Source: Manduca sexta (lineage: Eukaryota > Arthropoda > Insecta > Lepidoptera > Sphingidae). Taken from it: a stretch of DNA of 64,000 bases. Shown piece by piece: positions 55,522 through 64,000 of the stretch. The position numbers and the translations under genes were made by a program. A model generated the notes under the pieces. It did not search any database. It was not told the origin of the DNA and saw only the letters and a list, made by a program, of their open reading frames with translations. Where the stretch lies: assembly GCF_014839805.1 (NCBI RefSeq), contig NC_051134.1, positions 11,315,170-11,379,169 on the forward strand. The letters are read 5' to 3'. The number at the start of each line of letters is the position of its first letter. Within the stretch, counting starts at the first letter, position 1.

Positions 55522-55838
55522 AATAATATCAGCCCTGTATAATATACTTGCCCACTGCTGAGCACGGGCCTCCTCTACTACTGATAGGGATTAGGCCTTA
55601 GTCCACCACGCTGGCCTAGTGCGGATTGGTAGACTTCACACGCCTTCGAAAATCCAATAGAGAACTTCTCGGATGTGCAGGTTTCCTCACGATGTTTTCC
55701 TTCACCGTTAAAGCGAACGATAAATTCACAAAGAATACACACATGATTTTTTAGAAAAGTCAAAGCCCTTGGGATTTGAACCTGCGGACATTCGTCTTTG
55801 CAGACCGTATCACACCCAACTAGGCTATCGCCGCTATT
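55522..55838 (-). repeat. tRNA-headed SINE-1 (copy 6)
   Basis: The inverse tail ataatatcagccctgtataa, then actgctgagcacgggcctcc, gattaggccttagtccacca, gtgcaggtttcctcacgatg, ccttcaccgttaaagcgaac and cccttgggatttgaacctgc are present, ending aactaggctatcgccgct. A short deletion within the aaagtcaaagccc block removes about 13 bases. It directly follows the hAT-like element. Confidence 0.92.
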
Positions 55839-56353
55839 TACAACTTCGAGGATTTTTTTCTGAGAACTTAGAAACATGTCTTAAACATAAATTAAAACAT
55901 TGGAAGTATATTTTAATAACAATAAAAATGTAATTCAACAAAGGCATTTCGGCTTGCAAAACACCACCGCGTGGAAGTTAATTGAGGCAATTAATTAAAA
56001 TGTGCTTCACTGATGCAATTACGAGCTCAATTCTTCCACCAGAATTTATATTATCAGGCATCTACTGGTACTACAATGTTATGAATTTCATTATCTCCCC
56101 TCAATTTATAAGTTTTCGAGACTATTTTATTGTACAGCGTGTACTAAAAATGCTATAAAGTATTGTACAGAATGTGCTTGAACGTATATCAGAAGGAAAT
56201 AGTTACTTAAAAAGTATTATAATAATGACATTTCTATAGTTCTAATTTGACATAATCATTTATCATATCTTAATGAAATGTAATTTTTGAAAGACGACCA
56301 CCCGATCATGTTGTGTTTGCCTGTTTAATATCACTATTTTTTTTTCTTTTCTC
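55839..56353. other. AT-rich DNA, nothing recognised
   Basis: No feature is supported. Confidence 0.5.
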
Positions 56354-56596
56354 ATGATTGAAATCTATGATTGTAAATGTAGGCGAATGCACGCTGTACG
56401 CCGTTATTTAAATATGAATTTATGTTCTCTTTTATTTGCTAACGGTAATTTTATTTTATGCCGCTCCAGGTTTAGTCGATTGGATTTCATCTTATCCCAT
56501 GTTAACGGTGATGTGCGTGCATTAGCTTATATAACTATTGTGACTATGTACAAGAAAGACTTGGAAAAAAAAACAAAAGAAGTACTGAACAATTGA
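56354..56596 (+). pseudogene. Unrecognised frame before a LINE 3' tail
   Basis: The 80-codon frame ends ALAYITIVTMYKKDLEKKTK before a stop, about 45 bases upstream of the family H 3' tail. Its position would fit the C-terminus of a LINE protein, and the K-rich end is compatible. I recognise no diagnostic motif, so it may be chance. Confidence 0.25.
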
Positions 56597-56609
56597 TGAC
56601 AAAAAAGAA

Positions 56610-56945
56610 AGCCCGGAGTTTCTTTCTGCCTTTCTTCTTCGGGTAGTCATCACTTAGGTAGCTAGTGAAAGGCTGGTAGGTTAGCTAGGTTAGGGCTCAT
56701 GTCCTCGCCGGTGAGGATCGCGACGCGTTACCCTTCTATTTCCCCCTACTTGCCAGCACGAGCTGGTTACTTCGATTTGTACCTTGTCTTTTGTATAAAC
56801 TTTATCCCTAATTTAAAATGTCCATAGTTATATAAGTAATTTTAATAGTTGTTTAGAAATAATAATTATTCTTATTCTTTGTTTTGACGTATCATAAGTG
56901 CAACTTTGTTCGCCTACGTGATAAATAAAGTATTTTATTTTTTAA
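56610..56945 (+). repeat. LINE 3' tail, family H (copy 2)
   Basis: It begins cggagtttctttctgccttt then cttcttcggg, a motif it shares loosely with family G (gagtttcttgcccgttcttc). It continues with gctagtgaaaggctggtagg, gaggatcgcgacgcgttacc and gacgtatcataagtgcaact and ends at a polyadenylation-like gataaataaagtattttatt. It is the same family as 39285-39607. Confidence 0.82.
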
Positions 56946-57049
56946 TTTTTTTTATTAAATAAAAAATCAAGTAACCCCTACGCAAAAAAAAAACATAAAA
57001 GTATATAAAATAAAATGTATTTATTTATCCTTTAACTTTAATATATAGA

Positions 57050-57250
57050 AATACCTAGAAATATTTGGACCCAAGCGTCCTCGTGTCTAAGTCGTCGTCG
57101 AGGGATCAAAATACTTCTTTAGCGAGTATAAATTCACATCGAAATCAGTCCTTTCTTTGGAAGCTACGATGCCACAGGCATACATATGTACATACAGACA
57201 TCTTAAACTTATGACACACCTCTTTTTCCGTCGGGGGTTAAAATTACATT
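57050..57250 (+). repeat. Probable interspersed repeat
   Basis: The order of the blocks aatcagtcctttctttggaa, gctacgatgccacaggcata, catacagacatcttaaactt and cgtcgggggttaaaat matches from memory a repeat frequent in lepidopteran sequences. There is no second copy in the window. Confidence 0.45.
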
Positions 57251-57339
57251 TTGTATCAAAATTACTAAAGTTCTTAGTAACGTTTACTAAAACTACTTAA
57301 ACAGTTAAAAGCCTAATGTTGAAGTTTCTGACAAATATT

Positions 57340-57712
57340 TTACTATATGAATATTAAATCCCTCGTAGCCAAATTTTGGACAAGGAGACCAATCTCCACG
57401 GAGATCAGCCAAATACGCAGGAGATGTTATAGCGCACGGAGTGTGTGCAATACACAGGTGTACTCTCTGTTCCTTCATCTCATAGTCCAGTGAGACGGCA
57501 ATCCAACATGACCGGAGAGTGATCAGGCGCACCACCAACGGCTTTACGTCCTTTCAGAGGCACGGGGCACACCTCAAACTTTCTGACTCCGAGCTGCGAA
57601 TAAGTAATTATTAAGATGGAAAAACTTCGTCACAATTATTTTTGGCCTGACCAGAGACTCGAACCTAGAACCTCAACGTATACCACTTACGCATTACAAC
57701 TACGCCACCAAT
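57340..57712 (-). repeat. tRNA-headed SINE-3
   Basis: On the minus strand an A box TGGCGTAGTTG lies at 57707-57697 and a B box GGTTCGAGTCT at 57665-57655. The body then runs through attcgcagctcggagtcaga, cgtgcctctgaaaggacgta, ggtcatgttggattgccgtc, ctgtgtattgcacacactcc and ctccgtggagattggtctcc. The head resembles SINE-2 but the body is unrelated, so it is a separate SINE family with a related tRNA promoter. Confidence 0.85.
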
Positions 57713-57989
57713 ATGACCACCACCAGTCGATATGAATATTACGAAATACGAAACCATTAAATGAACATTGGTCAAGCGCGTGGCATTTCATATGGCTAAG
57801 TATATTTCACTGTAATACACAGCTCATAATAAAATTAAGCAGAACTTTGGACATAATGTTGTTTAAACAACACGTTCCATTTCGTGCGGTTTCCATTCAA
57901 AACTTTTTACACATTAATTTTATGCAAATGGGTTCATAAATGGTACCATTACGATAATTTCAAATCAAATATTATGATATATGAGTGCA

Positions 57990-58245
57990 CGATAATCCTT
58001 TTGAGGATTACGCATAACGTCTCTTTAAAATACAGTTTATACGTTTTAATAAATATTATTACAATGTTAGTACTTAAACATTTTTGTGGCGATATTTGTG
58101 ACACTTTTTGCTATCAAACCACTGAATTTGGCAGGCGGTGGCGGTTAGTTATTGACACTCGTACCCAATGACTAAATATACTCTTTTACCATTGCTCGTA
58201 CCCGTCAGTTTGGTAATATCTTTGTGAAAGTATTTCTGTAAAAAC
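57990..58245 (+). repeat. Two-copy sequence P (copy 2)
   Basis: It aligns with the minus strand of 49745-49985 over about 200 bases, with an extra stretch near 58165-58205. The shared frame reads CGDICDTFCYQTTEF and runs from an upstream ATG at 57884 to 58171. It could be a duplicated gene fragment or an unrecognised transposon end. Confidence 0.6.
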
Positions 58246-58584
58246 AATAATAGTACTTTTTTAAATTTTAATAAAATCGCTTCTTTTTCCACCAACTAAA
58301 TATCTTCACGTACTTACCTTGAAGCAAAATTTTACAGGTTTTTGATTATGATGTAGTGTTATAACTTTTCATGACTCCCGTTTAGAGTATCTTATCAGGC
58401 TTAAAGTGCAAAGTTCATGCAGTTTTCCCCATTGTCTGTTAAATGTTCTTTAAAGGTTTTAAAAACCACATCAGAAGCGTCCATACAACCCGATTAGTAG
58501 CTTCTCTTTTAGGTTTATTTACGTTTGTTTTACTTATTGTGTTGTGTTAAATTGGTCGCGATTACTAAGGCAATTATTCTTGCC

Positions 58585-58622
58585 TCGGGTTACGTTTTGA
58601 AAAATTTCACCCTTCGCCACTA
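58585..58622. mobile_element. hAT-like MITE, family M, right terminus
   Basis: The stretch gggttacgttttgaaaaatt then tcacccttcgccacta matches the right end of family M. The rest of the element is not seen. Confidence 0.6.
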
Positions 58623-58624
58623 AA

Positions 58625-59000
58625 TCACACACATATACATATATATCCGAAGGGGTAGGCAGAGGTGCAACCAGAGGACCTACTTTCCCCATATGTCGCA
58701 CTCTTAATAAAATAATGACCCATTCCAAAATTGCCAATTTGTGGTAATCATCAAACAACCAAGTTCTGTTTGCGATCTTTTAGTAGTTTCCCTTTTTTTT
58801 CATGCTATATGTTTCATTTTTTACCTATCTTTAATAAGGTCGATTTTATAGCGACTTCAACAAAAAGGTAGCAAACTAAAATTAGTTTTCCGACGACTGC
58901 TACAAATTAACAATTTTGAAATAGGTTAGTATTTTATTAAGAGTGCGATGTGTTCCGAGCCATGATGTGACAAAGGGCTAGCCTATCGCCATATCGGGCA
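58625..59000 (-). repeat. SINE-2 (copy 4), split by an insertion
   Basis: The left part (58646-58695, inverse of acctctgccta and the following block) and the right part (58949-59000, tgtgttccgagccatgatgt then gcctatcgccatatcgggca) are consecutive in intact SINE-2 copies such as 46155-46405. The 253 bases between them are a separate inverted-repeat element. The tRNA-like head is missing. Confidence 0.75.
58696..58948. mobile_element. 253-bp inverted-repeat element inside a SINE
   Basis: Terminal inverted repeats of 25 bp (58696-58720 and 58924-58948) match at 23 positions. The outer 18, TCGCACTCTTAATAAAAT, are perfect. The host SINE reads catatg at the left edge and tgtgttccg at the right, where the intact sequence would be catatgtgttccg. 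A 2-bp (TG) or 3-bp (ATG) target duplication is therefore implied. The interior is AT-rich and non-coding. The superfamily is not clear to me. Confidence 0.85.
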
Positions 59001-59489
59001 AAATGAAATTAACAACCCATTGATAAAAGGTTTAAAGAAGAAAATAAAAATCTTTTCAAAAATTCCTGTTTATCTTTTAACCCTGAAACCGAACGTATAT
59101 GGGTAATTATCCCTAGAGGGCCACTTTGTTCGACAAAAAAGGATAAGCTTAGAAAACAATTTGTAAGGGAAAGGACTGTTTGATTTGCCGTACCATTTTA
59201 TTCGTGTTGTTGAGAGAATAGTGTTGAGATCGTTGACGTTTTTTATATTTTTTTACTTTATTTCCATTTTTTTTTAATTACTATAAATTTTATCTTTGAA
59301 ACAAGATTTTATACTAAGTCATATTATGTTTTAATAGCTTTGGTCCTCAATATTGTAATTAATATTACTCTTAGGTATAGAAATGAATACATAGAAGTTC
59401 CAGATACGAACTATTAGTTTACCTTGATATTATGTGTATTTCCATTTATAGGTATTACACAATATTACCTATATTGAAATAACCTTACA
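59001..59489. other. AT-rich DNA, nothing recognised
   Basis: No feature is supported. Confidence 0.5.
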
Positions 59490-60185
59490 AGTGTCGAAAA
59501 TTAAATACACAGGTTTGTGTTATATTATAAAGGGTCGGGTCCAATGATTGGGTTAAATACAGTCGTTGAAGAAGATCTCGAGGATCTCTCGCTGCCGGCC
59601 GTGATAGCGTCCATGATCGATAACTAGAGACTGGCTCTCCTACCTTGTAGAATGAGGGCGTTACGAAATTCCACCACGATATCCAGAGCCTGTCGTTACA
59701 GGCGATTAATAAGGGCCTATCAGGGATTCGCAAGCGGGCGACAAAGAACTGTCCGCAGATAGTTCTTTGTACAATGTATATTATATTGTATGGATAACAC
59801 GCGTACTCCTGACTGCCCTCATGTTCTGTTTTCATGTCCTTCGATATCCTGGTATTACTTAGCCCCTACACAACATAAAATGGGCCTTGCTTAGCGAGAC
59901 CGCGCAGAGGTGATGGCTAGGTTATGAAATTTTGCCAGAGGATCCTTTAGCCATTCCTAATGCACCAAAAATGGCCACCGTAGAATATTATATAGCATTA
60001 GCGATTTGTTTTCAGCGGCCGCTCGACGTTTACTATCTAACCATGCGTCGCAACACCGGGACATAAGGCCGACTAACCCTTCAGTCGACCCTCTTGAGGC
60101 TGGACGGTAGTGACAAAAATTGCATTTTTTTCGCGAAACCAAAAATGGTGGATCGGACCACATCAGAACCCATAAATCCACCTGT
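59490..60185. other. GC-richer block of unknown origin
   Basis: This ~700-bp block has many CG words (gatctctcgctgccggccgt, cagcggccgctcgacgttta, gtcgcaacaccgggacataa). On the minus strand a 116-codon frame (59835-59485) and a 74-codon frame (60181-59957) are open. In another minus frame a short ATG-led stretch (59614 leftward) reads MDAITAGSERSSRSSS then runs to a stop. I recognise no domain. It could be part of an LTR or LINE element not otherwise present, or an isolated host exon. Confidence 0.4.
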
Positions 60186-60469
60186 TAACTAATATTAATT
60201 AACGTGACTCATGACCGGGTAGACATATTCTCAGCTACATTGAGTGAAATCGAGAGAGTTGTTTTAAGTCTGATTTGTTATGCAGAATAAATATATAAGA
60301 TTGTTACATATTTCACAGTATAAAAATGTTGAGCATATACAAAAAATTATATATTTGATATTATATGTTTAAATATCGTAGTTTTAAGTAGTGTATTAGT
60401 TAATAATTACTATAGTTAATAGCGACAATATTGTATTAGGTTTAAGGTACCTGTAAGGATATTGTCAAA

Positions 60470-60508
60470 ATGATGATGATGATGATAAATAAATAAATAA
60501 ATAAATAT
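60470..60508 (+). repeat. Compound microsatellite (TGA)n(TAAA)n
   Basis: Five or so TGA units pass directly into about five AAAT units. A (TGA)n run is the tail type of RTE elements, but no RTE sequence precedes it here. Confidence 0.85.
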
Positions 60509-61133
60509 ATGTTTCGTACAAAACTGCTTTTATTACAGTCATATCGCAACATGGCGTAATAGAATCCGTGAACAGATTTAGGAAGTACGTCCCTGCGACG
60601 CAATCTATTCCTCTTGCTTTCTTGTACTATAAATTATTTCTTTCCCTAAAGTTTGTCTCCCCAATTTTCCTCCATGACCAACCAACGGATCCGATCTTAC
60701 ATAAACCATAAACGCAGCAAAGTTAGTCGCCGCCCTGTTATGGCCCATTTCGACACCAATGGACGCGTAACTTTATAATTTATAGTCAAATTGGCAATTA
60801 TCGTAACATCTGTCTGGTTTCTTAGACATGTCCCATTTTCGTATTAATTAACCTCTGAAGCCTCTAAATACATATTCTGAACGAGTGTTCTGTTTTCTTC
60901 AATTCAACAAAGATAATTATAGATAGCTTTGTCTAGATGCTTCGTCGTTAATGAATAAGTGTTTGATGATGTGATATAGCCATCATATTTATGACATCAT
61001 GCATACGAAATATCATTACAGCAACCTTTAATAATGTTGATTATAGTGTTAATAAAGATAAGCATTAACGCATTTTGACAACCGGTGGCCAAAGCCTTAG
61101 GAACATTAAAAGTGTTTTTTTGGAATAAACTTT
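60509..61133. other. AT-rich DNA, nothing recognised
   Basis: No feature is supported. Confidence 0.5.
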
Positions 61134-61442
61134 ACTGGTGGTAGGTCTATCATATTATGTGAGACTCTGCCTGGACAGATACCACCGCAATATCTATTTC
61201 TGCTGCCAAGCAGCCGTGTGTAGTCCCTGTTGAGTTCAGGTTTCAAGAACATTGTAGCCAGTGTATCTACTGGACATCTAAGACTTAACATCTATTGTCT
61301 CAGGATGGCGAATGCAATGGAATACCAAATAATACTTTGTAATTCAAGGTATTAGATGGTGTTTCTATGGTTTATGGGTGGTCGTATCGCTTACCATCAA
61401 GCAAACGGCAAGCTCGTCTCATCATTCAAAGCAATAAAAAAA
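61134..61442 (+). repeat. Interspersed repeat A, near full length
   Basis: It runs from actggtggtaggtctatcat, through ccaccgcaatatctatttct, gctgccaagcagccgtgtgt, ttgtagccagtgtatctact, caaataatactttgtaattc and ggtattagatggtgtttcta, to cgcttaccatcaagcaaacg and catcattcaaagcaataaaa with an A-rich tail. It is comparable in length to 43545-43842. Confidence 0.88.
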
Positions 61443-61969
61443 ACACCAAATTGCAAAAATACCGAAAGCTATTTACCGATAGTGAATACAAAATCAAAGT
61501 AACCACAACATGCAAACCGGATTTGGAATCGTACAGGATTGGATTTTAAGTAACCAATATCCCTTCCCTATTTCGCTAATGGGATCGTTTAGGGCAGGTA
61601 ACAATTTGTTTAAGGCTTACGAGATCTGTTCGTGATTTCACTCCATTTAATGCTATTAAATGTTCCCTTGTGCCGTGTTGGATTCGTTTGCACGGATGAT
61701 AATTTCTAGCTCGCACGCTTGAATATTTATAGTTTATAGAAAAGGTTTAGTAAATAGGATTACGTGTTCAGGACCTGAGTATAAACGTAATTGTTAATGA
61801 AGAGTCGATCGGTTAGTTATTTTTATTTTAATGCTATTGTATTTTGATTTAATATCATATTTAATTATAATAGTGCATCTACGAAGCTAACTTTATTACC
61901 ACTCATATATTTAATACATTATTGTGTTTAGAATGATTTTCGAAGTTACACACGTTTCACTCAATACTG
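61443..61969. other. AT-rich DNA, nothing recognised
   Basis: No feature is supported. Confidence 0.5.
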
Positions 61970-62196
61970 GAAGGAATAGGTAGTGCAAACAGGGCATCCA
62001 CTCTGCGCCAAGTGTGCTCCATCCTATAACGTGATGGGGGGCCAGCCTATCGCCATATCAGGACGCAAATTCCAGACTCCGCGCTTATACTGAGCAGTAT
62101 AACCCAATCATCACTTTGCGCGACCAAGGCTTCGAACCCGGGACCTGAGAGTAGTGATCGTATCACGCACGCAATACAATTACGCCACCGAGTCGG
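61970..62196 (-). repeat. tRNA-headed SINE-2 (copy 5)
   Basis: On the minus strand the head tcggtggcgtaattgtattg has an A-box-like start, and the B box is the inverse of ggcttcgaacccgggacct. The body runs tgattgggttatactgctca, gcggagtctggaatttgcgt and ctgatatggcgataggctgg, then acgttataggatggagcaca. It is good quality but shortened at the 3' end. Confidence 0.88.
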
Positions 62197-63257
62197 TCAT
62201 TTTCAAAGTTAATATTAGAATTAACGAGTACGACTACCAGATTCGCCAATTTCCTCAATTTATCTTTATGACTCAAATTTTGTTGTCAAAAATGGTTCAC
62301 ACACGACATTAGAGTAAAATCATAATGTTTATATACATACATACATAATATGTACAAAGTTTGTCAAATTCATTACCCTTTTTTACTTTCCCGTAGTCGG
62401 GTGAAGCACTAAAACCACGTGCATTATTCAGAATAGGATTTAAACTTAATTTAAACTTGACAAATATTTTGCTGGGAAGTGAAACTGGAATTGAGAATTA
62501 CAGGATACAGGCATATCAGTTAAATATACTGTCTGTCTGATAACAAACAATAATAATAATAATAATAAACCTAAAATTTTGTCTGCCGGAACCCGTTTAT
62601 CTATGAAAGCCTGAAAATGATTTAACTTATTAAAAGGAAGTATTATCCCTGAGTAAAATCAGATACTTAATATCCCGGATTTCGTACTTTTCATTTCTAG
62701 AATTGATCGTTTTGGGAACCTAGCGAACTGAGCCTTGAGCAAACACTAATGCTGTAAACTTCAAGGCTTGTAAGTAGATGCTAAGCAATGTTCATAATAC
62801 CCAAACATAACTGATTTACTGAACTAACAATCCAATATCAACAATAAATCCAGATATCCCTGCAACAATAATACTTGAAACAGAAAAAGATATAACAAAA
62901 TGTCTCACGCTCCAGTTGAGTGCTTGTAAAGCAACTAAAAATTGTGATTAACCGAACAACAGTCCAGTTGTTTGACATAAAAACCCTCTTAGTTCCTACT
63001 TATTGCGAGACAATACCTCTTCTATAACAAATGAAACAGCGAGCAACACGTAATCACGAACGAGGATTTTCTTTAAGAGGTGAAACAGGGTACAGGGATT
63101 TCGATACTAATAGTTGAAACTATCTTCGCAGTGATTGAATAAGTATAGATCGTGTCTAGTGCATAAAGAAACTTTCGGCTAAATTAGAAAATACTTAATT
63201 CAAGAACTACACTAGTGATCAAGATATTGATTACTCAAAGATAGAAATAATTAAGTT
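62197..63257. other. AT-rich DNA, nothing recognised
   Basis: An (ATA)n run lies at about 62549-62568. No gene is supported. Confidence 0.5.
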
Positions 63258-63370
63258 TTCTTGTATTTACGCGAATGTTGATAATGAAATAGTTTTTTCT
63301 CTTTTTGATACATTAATTTTATAGTCATGGGACTAGATGTTGATCGTCCGACAACATCAACATTGTAACA
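63258..63370 (+). mobile_element. Palindromic MITE, family E, left end
   Basis: It has ttgtatttacgcgaatgttg, ataatgaaatagttttttct, then only a loose relation to the family (tagtcatgggactagatgtt, gatcgtccgacaacatc). It is a worn fragment. Confidence 0.5.
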
Positions 63371-63885
63371 TTAACTTATAGGATGACCTTAGTCTCCACC
63401 CCCAATGACTGGCGAGGGGTCTCATCAGTCGCCACTTTATTTGGACTCCACTCCACTTATCAACAGCTGTTAGGTCACTTGGCCGAGCCCGCAAAAAAAA
63501 CTGGTACTTAATTGGAAACTTTAATAAATAGTTTCCCAATAAAAATACTCGATTCAAATATTTTTCTACAAGTGCTGTAATACCAATAAAATACAAATAA
63601 TACTTCGTAATACTTACTACTTCCAATAACAGTAATAATTAATCAAATTATTATAAATTGTTCCGAAGTTAGCACCAAGTAAACAAGATGTTAAAATAAC
63701 TTATTACGGCAATAAAGATCTGTTCCGCAGCGTTTAATTAAAGCATGAATGAGAGTTTACGAAATACAGTTATTACTTGGAGGTTACTAAACATTATATT
63801 TTGTCGGCCCATGTGGACGTGTAGCAGTTTAAAAGTTGTCACAAACTGCCAGTTTTGAATTAATTTAAAAATAACTGTTTACTGT
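63371..63885. other. Unassigned; 89-codon minus frame
   Basis: The frame at 63357-63626 contains no motif I know. Its GC-richer part (63395-63495) may belong to a repeat. No gene is called. Confidence 0.4.
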
Positions 63886-64000
63886 CTTGTGGCGTAGTTT
63901 TAGTTGGCTTACGTCTCGGATTCGAATCGTGTCTTGGCCAGTGGTATTAGGTTTTTCTTCTCAATATCGGCTCGGAGTGTGAAGTTAGTGCCCGATATGG
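63886..64000 (+). repeat. tRNA-headed SINE-2 (copy 6), cut by window edge
   Basis: The A box TGGCGTAGTTT (63890-63900) and B-box region ggattcgaatc (63918-63928) are followed by ggtattaggtttttcttctc, atatcggctcggagtgtgaa and gttagtgcccgatatgg. The copy continues past the window. Confidence 0.88.

Overview
The window reads as nuclear DNA of an insect, most probably a moth or butterfly (Lepidoptera). It is strongly AT-rich, has no long open reading frames outside mobile DNA, and is filled with repeat types I associate with lepidopteran genomes: tRNA-headed SINEs with (ATT)n tails, RTE-clade LINE ends with (TGA)n tails, short Helitron-like elements with TC...CTAG ends, a maT-type mariner, and LINE 3' tails ending in ATTTC or TAAA repeats. 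The assignment rests on recognising these families, not on a search. I found no host protein-coding exon that I can support, so the window is intergenic DNA or the inside of a very large intron.

Layout. 1-9 kb: the end of an interspersed repeat, a maT mariner (2393-3697) with 27-bp inverted repeats and a transposase broken by two frameshifts, an RTE end with an 11-bp target duplication, LINE tails and the first tRNA-SINE. 9-24 kb: a hAT-like MITE with an internal 68-bp tandem array, a 301-bp Helitron, a MITE carrying a four-run G-quadruplex motif (15.7 kb), a foldback element (19.2 kb), and a 417-bp element with long inverted repeats (20.1 kb). 24-36 kb: a nested RTE-in-MITE insertion (26 kb), a LINE fragment, a hAT-like MITE with a perfect 8-bp duplication (32.0 kb), a pogo-like MITE with TA duplications (32.8 kb), a 49-bp RTE remnant with a perfect 12-bp duplication (33.5 kb), a larger RTE end (34 kb) and a 24-bp perfect palindrome (34.9 kb). 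36-49 kb: SINEs, Helitrons, a frameshifted LINE reverse transcriptase C-terminus (40.6-41.3 kb), a local 130-bp tandem duplication, and the sister of the 9.98-kb Helitron. 49-64 kb: more SINE, Helitron and MITE copies, a hAT-like element (55.3 kb), a SINE split by a 253-bp inverted-repeat element (58.7 kb) and a GC-richer block I cannot identify (59.5-60.2 kb).

Mobile-element relationships. The only protein-coding remnants are the mariner transposase and LINE reverse transcriptase tails, all frameshifted, stopped or 5'-truncated. The rest is non-autonomous and would need enzymes encoded elsewhere. Target duplications and nesting allow part of the insertion order to be read: RTE into hAT-MITE, an inverted-repeat element into a SINE, and probably a SINE into the palindromic MITE at 21 kb. 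The most interesting items are the two-copy inverted-repeat family (20.1/44.2 kb), the 253-bp element inside a SINE, the G4-bearing MITE, the doubled 3' end of the Helitron pair, and a two-copy sequence at 49.8/58.1 kb that conserves a short reading frame.
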